Origin: Gammaproteobacteria bacterium | GTDB lineage: Bacteria; Pseudomonadota; Gammaproteobacteria; Steroidobacterales; Woeseiaceae | Assembly (NCBI GenBank): GCA_029884455.1 | Contig: JAOUHU010000012.1 | Span: 1 to 64,000 of the forward strand | Length of the DNA stretch: 64,000 bases | Reading direction: 5' to 3' | Part shown: piece after piece, positions 57,926-64,000 of the stretch | Layout of the letters: every line of letters starts with the position of its first letter | Numbering within the stretch: the first letter of the stretch is position 1 | Made by a program: the position numbers and the translations under genes | Notes under the pieces: generated by a model | Databases searched by the model: none | What the model saw: only the letters and a program-made list of their open reading frames with translations | Told to the model about the DNA's origin: nothing

Positions 57926-58581
57926 CAAATGTCGCGCAGGAATGCACCGCGCCGCAGGAAAGCAGCAGCCTGATCGACAACGCGGCTGGAGAGCAACATG
58001 CCATAGTGGCTGACCGACATCACCAGGTGATCGCGAATACCCGGCAGCTGCGTCTCCGAAACACTCACGGTGCCGTCATTCTCTTCGTCGAAATGCGCCA
58101 GCAACTGGCCAAGCCCTATGGGCGAATTACCGGCGATCACACCAACCTCGCGCAGCGCACAAACATGCATGGCCCAGCTGCTCGCCGGCTCGTCGATTAC
58201 GCCCTTCGGCAACGAGTGCCCGAGGATCGGCTCGGCCCAGTCCTGTCGGCCAAGAATATGCGCCGCGCGTGATCCGGTCAGTGGCGAACCAAGACAGACG
58301 AGACGGCCAGGCGGTAAATCGGCATGCCTCGCCAGCATACGCAGTGCCACGACACCGCCAAGGCTGTGGCCGATGATGTGTGCGCCGTCGCAGCCTTGTC
58401 GCGAGATGAAACTAGCCAGCGCAGCCGCGTTCTCGTCCAATGTGCCGCGCACCGACGGGTAATTGAACAGCGGCGCACGCATACCATACTCGTTTTCAAG
58501 GCGCCGCTTGATCAGGTACATGCCGGCGCCATGCGACCAGAAGCCGTGCACGCAGATAACCGTGTCGATACCACTCAGCAT
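57925..58581 (-). CDS. Alpha/beta hydrolase (lipase/esterase-like)
   Basis: A 218-residue hydrolase without signal peptide. CVHGFWSHGAGM is the oxyanion region, GHSLGGVVALRML the nucleophile elbow (Ser about 73), and SVSHYGML near residue 196 may provide the His. It overlaps nudB by 7 nt and is last in the operon. The substrate is unknown. Confidence 0.85.
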   Translation of the reverse strand: MLSGIDTVICVHGFWSHGAGMYLIKRRLENEYGMRAPLFNYPSVRGTLDENAAALASFISRQGCDGAHIIGHSLGGVVALRMLARHADLPPGRLVCLGSPLTGSRAAHILGRQDWAEPILGHSLPKGVIDEPASSWAMHVCALREVGVIAGNSPIGLGQLLAHFDEENDGTVSVSETQLPGIRDHLVMSVSHYGMLLSSRVVDQAAAFLRRGAFLRDI

Positions 58582-59012
58582 CGCAGGTTCACGAGCGCAT
58601 CGCGATTGGTCCAGGACCAGACCCGTTGCGCAGCTGCGGCGATTGGCAACCAGCAGTACTCTGAGTGCTCGCTATTGCAGATGCGAATATTTGTCGGCGC
58701 GGGCAGCCGATAGTGCCACTCGAACTCAACGTTCTCTACGACTCCCGGTGCAAATTTGTGCCGCCAGCGAGGGTCGATAACGAATTGCCGACTCACTCCC
58801 GAGTAACAGAGCCTGCCGGCATCGCACAAGCCGGTTTCCTCGAACAATTCGCGGCCTGCTGCCTCGGCGTGGCTCTCACCAGTGCGCAAACTGCCAGTGA
58901 CGGACTGCCAGAATTCGAACGGTTTTACACGCCGCAGCAACAGCGCCTGGCCATCGTCAGAGTAAATGACAACAAGAACCGAAACTGGCGTGCGGAACTC
59001 CGTCGCCGACAT
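58575..59012 (-). CDS. nudB: Dihydroneopterin triphosphate diphosphatase
   Basis: A 145-residue Nudix hydrolase of folate synthesis. The Nudix box GSLRTGESHAEAAGRELFEETG is split here as GSLRTGESHAEA and GRELFEETG (about residues 41-62). The ATG at 59012 lies 10 nt after the aspS stop; the longer frame to 59096 overlaps aspS. The aspS-nudB order is common in gammaproteobacteria and supports the assignment. Confidence 0.92.
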   Translation of the reverse strand: MSATEFRTPVSVLVVIYSDDGQALLLRRVKPFEFWQSVTGSLRTGESHAEAAGRELFEETGLCDAGRLCYSGVSRQFVIDPRWRHKFAPGVVENVEFEWHYRLPAPTNIRICNSEHSEYCWLPIAAAAQRVWSWTNRDALVNLRC

Positions 59013-59022
59013 GACGTGATGG

Positions 59023-60801
<1,779 letters not shown>

Positions 60802-60870
60802 TTTCGTATTTATTTGGCTGAAAAAGAGGCGGAATCTTACGGCCTGCCCGGTGAATATACAACCGCGCCT

Positions 60871-60955
60871 GCAGCCGTAAGCCGGGTGTTTTTCGACCGA
60901 AGTTAAGCGCAGCGGAGCGAGCCATGAGGGAGAGAAATTCCCGGCTTACGGCTGC
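60871..60955. repeat. Inverted repeat element between aspS and DUF502
   Basis: A perfect 16-bp inverted repeat (60871-60886 with 60940-60955) framing 53 nt. The right arm overlaps the last codons of the DUF502 gene. The layout is like an interspersed non-coding element rather than a terminator since no T-run follows. Confidence 0.7.
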
Positions 60956-61599
60956 TCTCCGGGTAATTTCAGCGGCAATTCCGCGGTCCGCTCTTTCGAC
61001 CACGTCGGCACGACGACGCCCAGCGACATGATAAGCCTGGCGGCCTCGTCGACGGTCATGTCGAGCTCGATGACGTCGTTCTTTGGCACCACAATAATGA
61101 ACCCGGAAGTGGGGTTCGGCGTGGTCGGCACAAAGCAGCAGATTACGTCCTCACCGGTTCTGCCCTGTACTTCACCGAGCTCGCTGGCGGTTAGAAACGC
61201 GAGCGAATAGATTCCCTTGCGGGGATATTCGACCAGCAGCACATTCTTGAAGGCTTTGCCCGAATCGGAAAACACTATTTCCGTGAAATTCTTTGCTGCC
61301 GAATAAATCGAACGCGCGATGGGAATACGATCCAGCAAAGACTCCCAGCCGCCGAGGAACTTGCGTCCGACGATGTTGGCCGTGAGCATACCCGTAAGCA
61401 GCAGCACCAGGATCGTCAGGATGACGCCAAGGCCGGGAACCTGCATACCGAGCAACACTTCCGGATGGTATTTCTGTGGCAGCAGTACCAGCGACCTGTC
61501 CATCAGGGCGAGCACCAGGCGAAACAGGAATATCGTAATGCCAAGCGGCAGCCAGACCAGCAAGCCGGCCACCAGGTAGCGACGCAGCCGCTTCATCAT
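60946..61599 (-). CDS. DUF502 family membrane protein
   Basis: A 217-residue inner-membrane protein with two N-terminal helices (YLVAGLLVWLPLGITIFLF and LGVILTILVLLLTGMLTAN) and a conserved cytosolic core (RIPIARSIYSAAKNF, EYPRKGIYSLAFLT, TPNPTSGFI). The ATG at 61599 or 61596 overlaps the FmdB stop (ATGATGA). The gene order FmdB-DUF502-aspS is conserved in many proteobacteria; function unknown. Confidence 0.9.
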   Translation of the reverse strand: MMKRLRRYLVAGLLVWLPLGITIFLFRLVLALMDRSLVLLPQKYHPEVLLGMQVPGLGVILTILVLLLTGMLTANIVGRKFLGGWESLLDRIPIARSIYSAAKNFTEIVFSDSGKAFKNVLLVEYPRKGIYSLAFLTASELGEVQGRTGEDVICCFVPTTPNPTSGFIIVVPKNDVIELDMTVDEAARLIMSLGVVVPTWSKERTAELPLKLPGEQP

Positions 61600-61928
61600 G
61601 AGGAACTCTTCGTATCGACTTTGCTGCTGCTGGCTGCCGGCGCCTGCGTATCCACTTTGCTGCCCGAATCGGCTGAGGCCTTGGCGTCCGGTTTGCCGGC
61701 GTCGGCCTTCGCGGGCTCTTTTTCGCCTGCAATATTGCGCTGCTTGTCCGTTTTGAAGTCGGTCTCGTACCAGCCCTGGCCTTTCAGGCGAAAACGTGGC
61801 GCGGACAACAAACGCTGCAGGCCCGGCTCGCCACAGGACGGGCAGTCCCGCAGCGCGGCATCGGACACTTTTTGCAGCGCGTCCATGCGATGGTCGCATG
61901 CGCTGCATGCATATTCATATATTGGCAA
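61596..61928 (-). CDS. FmdB-family zinc-ribbon protein
   Basis: A 110-residue protein. The zinc ribbon is MPIYEYACSACDHR and DCPSCGEPGLQRLLSAP, with CxxC pairs at about residues 8-11 and 29-32. The remainder is a low-complexity Ala/Lys/Asp/Ser tail, longer than the core. It overlaps DUF502 by 4 nt and is 26 nt from clpB. Confidence 0.92.
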   Translation of the reverse strand: MPIYEYACSACDHRMDALQKVSDAALRDCPSCGEPGLQRLLSAPRFRLKGQGWYETDFKTDKQRNIAGEKEPAKADAGKPDAKASADSGSKVDTQAPAASSSKVDTKSSS

Positions 61929-61954
61929 GCGTACGGCTCCTCAGGTTCGGCGCA

Positions 61955-64000
61955 TTATGCCGCATTCTGGAATGCAAGGCGGCCATCAGCTACGCCAACC
62001 TCGATTACATCGCCCGGCCGGAATTTGCCGGCGAGGATTTCGTTCGCCAGCGGATTCTCGATCTGCTGTTGGATGGCACGTTTTAGCGGCCTTGCGCCAT
62101 AGACGGGGTCAAACCCGGCATCGGCCAGGCGGTCTCTCGCGGCATCACTCAGATGAATGCGCATATCCCTCTCCGCCAGCCGCTCGTGTAAGTAACCAAG
62201 CTGGATATCGACGATCCTGCGAATGTGTTCGCGGCTAAGCGGATGGAATACCACGACGTCGTCGACGCGGTTAATAAATTCGGGCCTGAAGTGTGTGCCG
62301 ACGATTTCCATGACCGCGGACTTCATTGCCGCATAATTTTCCTCGCCGGTCATTTCCTGAATCACATTCGAGCCGAGGTTCGACGTCATGACGATCACCG
62401 TGTTGCGAAAATCGACGGTCCGGCCCTGGCCATCGGTCAGGCGGCCATCGTCGAGGACCTGTAGCAGTACGTTGAAAACATCGGCATGCGCCTTCTCGAC
62501 CTCGTCGAGCAGAATGACCGAATAGGGGCGCCGCCGCACGGCCTCGGTCAGGTAACCACCCTGGTCGTAACCGATATATCCCGGGGGCGCACCGATTAGC
62601 CTTGCGACCGAGTGTTTTTCCATGAACTCGGACATGTCTAGTCGCACCATCGCATCGTCGGTGTCGAACATGAAGTTTGCCAAAGCCTTGCTAAGCTCGG
62701 TTTTGCCCACGCCGGTCGGTCCAAGAAACAGGAACGAGCCTATAGGACGCTTGGGATCGGACAGCCCGGCGCGTGAACGGCGAATCGCGTTGGCCACCGC
62801 CGTCACGGCTTCATGCTGACCGACGACGCGGCTCTGCAACGCCAACTCCATCTGCAACAGCTTTTCCTTTTCGCCTTCGAGCATTTTCGATACCGGGATG
62901 CCGGTCCACTTGGAGACGATTTCGGCAACTTCCTCGTCGGTGACGTTGTTTCGCAACAGCGTCGTCGTCGCGTGCTCCTGTTGCGCCGCACTGGCGAGCA
63001 GTTTTTCAAGCTCCGGAATACGGCCGTATTGCAACTCGGACATACGCGCCAGGTCGTTGGCCCGATGCGCCGTCTCAAATTCAAGCCGGGCACGCTCGAT
63101 CTCCTCCTTGATGTGCGTGGTGCCCTGCATAGCGGCTTTTTCCGATTTCCAGATCTCTTCAAGATCCGAAAATTCCTTCTCCAGCTCGCCCAGCTGCACG
63201 TCGAGATCTCCAAGTCGTTTGCGCGAGGCGTCATCCGATTCCTTCTTCAGTGCTTCACGCTCGATCTTCAACTGGATGATGCGACGCTCCAGCCGATCCA
63301 TCTCTTCGGGCTTGGAATCGATCTCGATGCGAATTCGTGATGCGGCCTCGTCGATGAGATCGATCGCTTTATCCGGCAGCTGACGGTCACTGATATACCG
63401 ATGCGACAACGTCGCGGCTGCGACGATGGCCGGGTCGGTAATCTCAACGCCATGATGAACTTCGTAGCGCTCCTTGAGGCCGCGCAGAATGGCAATCGTG
63501 TCTTCTACGGTCGGCTCGCCAACCAGTACTTTCTGGAAACGACGCTCGAGGGCCGCGTCTTTCTCCAGATGTTGGCGGTACTCGTCAAGGGTGGTCGCGC
63601 CCACGCAGTGCAGTTCGCCGCGCGCCAGCGCCGGTTTCAGCATGTTGCCGGCGTCCATCGAACCCTCGGCCTTGCCGGCGCCCACCATGGTGTGCAGCTC
63701 GTCAATAAACAGGATGATCTGTCCTTCCTGTTTTGCAAGGTCGCTGAGCACAGCCTTCAGCCGTTCCTCGAATTCACCGCGAAATTTCGCGCCGGCGATG
63801 AGCGCGCCCATGTCGAGCGAGAGGATGCGCTTGCCGCGCAAGCCTTCCGGGACCTCGTTATTCACGATGCGCTGTGCGAGGCCTTCGATAATAGCGGTCT
63901 TGCCAACACCCGGTTCACCGATCAGCACCGGGTTGTTCTTGGTACGCCGCTGCAGGATCTGAATGGTGCGGCGAATCTCATCGTCGCGGCCGATAATCGG
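61955..64000 (-). CDS. clpB: ATP-dependent disaggregase ClpB (5' part cut by window edge)
   Basis: The C-terminal 681 codons of ClpB, continuous in frame to the right edge. It includes the end of the first AAA+ domain (Walker [11 protein letters not shown], Walker B LFIDELHT), the coiled-coil middle domain (about 63090-63320) and the second AAA+ domain ([20 protein letters not shown]). A complete protein is about 860 residues, so the N-terminal domain is missing. It is a heat-shock disaggregase acting with DnaK. Confidence 0.96.
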   Translation of the reverse strand, partial: PIIGRDDEIRRTIQILQRRTKNNPVLIGEPGVGKTAIIEGLAQRIVNNEVPEGLRGKRILSLDMGALIAGAKFRGEFEERLKAVLSDLAKQEGQIILFIDELHTMVGAGKAEGSMDAGNMLKPALARGELHCVGATTLDEYRQHLEKDAALERRFQKVLVGEPTVEDTIAILRGLKERYEVHHGVEITDPAIVAAATLSHRYISDRQLPDKAIDLIDEAASRIRIEIDSKPEEMDRLERRIIQLKIEREALKKESDDASRKRLGDLDVQLGELEKEFSDLEEIWKSEKAAMQGTTHIKEEIERARLEFETAHRANDLARMSELQYGRIPELEKLLASAAQQEHATTTLLRNNVTDEEVAEIVSKWTGIPVSKMLEGEKEKLLQMELALQSRVVGQHEAVTAVANAIRRSRAGLSDPKRPIGSFLFLGPTGVGKTELSKALANFMFDTDDAMVRLDMSEFMEKHSVARLIGAPPGYIGYDQGGYLTEAVRRRPYSVILLDEVEKAHADVFNVLLQVLDDGRLTDGQGRTVDFRNTVIVMTSNLGSNVIQEMTGEENYAAMKSAVMEIVGTHFRPEFINRVDDVVVFHPLSREHIRRIVDIQLGYLHERLAERDMRIHLSDAARDRLADAGFDPVYGARPLKRAIQQQIENPLANEILAGKFRPGDVIEVGVADGRLAFQNAA

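Overview
The window looks like chromosome from a free-living, probably marine or sediment, gammaproteobacterium with moderately high GC. The basis is gene order: csrA, tRNA-Ser(GCT), tRNA-Arg(ACG), alaS, recX and recA together; thpR, cinA-C and mutS nearby; and a clpB, fmdB, DUF502, aspS, nudB run. Secreted proteins are abundant (CHRD, DUF11, metzincin, subtilase, PQQ dehydrogenases). A Woeseia/Chromatiales-like origin is a guess. Both ends cut through genes: speA on the left and clpB on the right.

Positions 1-11746 (minus strand) hold partial speA and a tightly overlapping copper/silver efflux operon: small Cys-rich secreted protein, TolC-type channel, CusB, CusA, P1B-type ATPase. A secreted metzincin protease lies just upstream of it. 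Positions 11904-14488 (plus) hold a compact trio: a ThiF-type E1 enzyme, an Asp-box (BNR) propeller and a MoaD/ThiS-like protein ending in Gly-Gly. It converges on cysD-cysNC (sulfate activation).

Positions 17617-23495 hold a secreted DUF11 protein, an exported dienelactone-hydrolase-like enzyme, an outer-membrane TIGR02001-like protein, and an ECF sigma / anti-sigma / subtilase operon. Positions 23664-29194 hold three consecutive surface genes: two lipoproteins with cytochrome-like domains (one carrying six CHRD repeats at 360-nt spacing) and an outer-membrane-barrel-like protein with an N-terminal CxxCH.

Positions 29388-41711 form a carbohydrate-type catabolic locus: two tandem-domain DUF1080 (3-keto-glycoside hydrolase family) proteins, an exported MBL-fold hydrolase, an MFS transporter, two TIM-barrel isomerase/epimerase-like proteins, two tandem PQQ dehydrogenases and a ThuA-like protein. 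I read this as a largely periplasmic 'oxidise, cleave, isomerise' route in which quinoproteins may take the place of the usual NAD-dependent dehydrogenase.

Positions 41712-48153 are accessory and partly decayed: a Sel1-like fragment, a three-gene exported hypothetical operon, small membrane proteins, a Tat/lipoprotein lipase of the LCAT type, about 0.9 kb of non-coding DNA, a 47-nt palindrome and a tyrosine-recombinase remnant beside tRNA-Arg. From 48173 to 64000 the window is housekeeping (tRNAs, csrA, alaS, recX-recA with a LexA box, thpR, cinA-C, a glycosyltransferase, mutS, aspS, nudB, clpB). Two nearly identical long hairpins sit exactly at the two ends of mutS.
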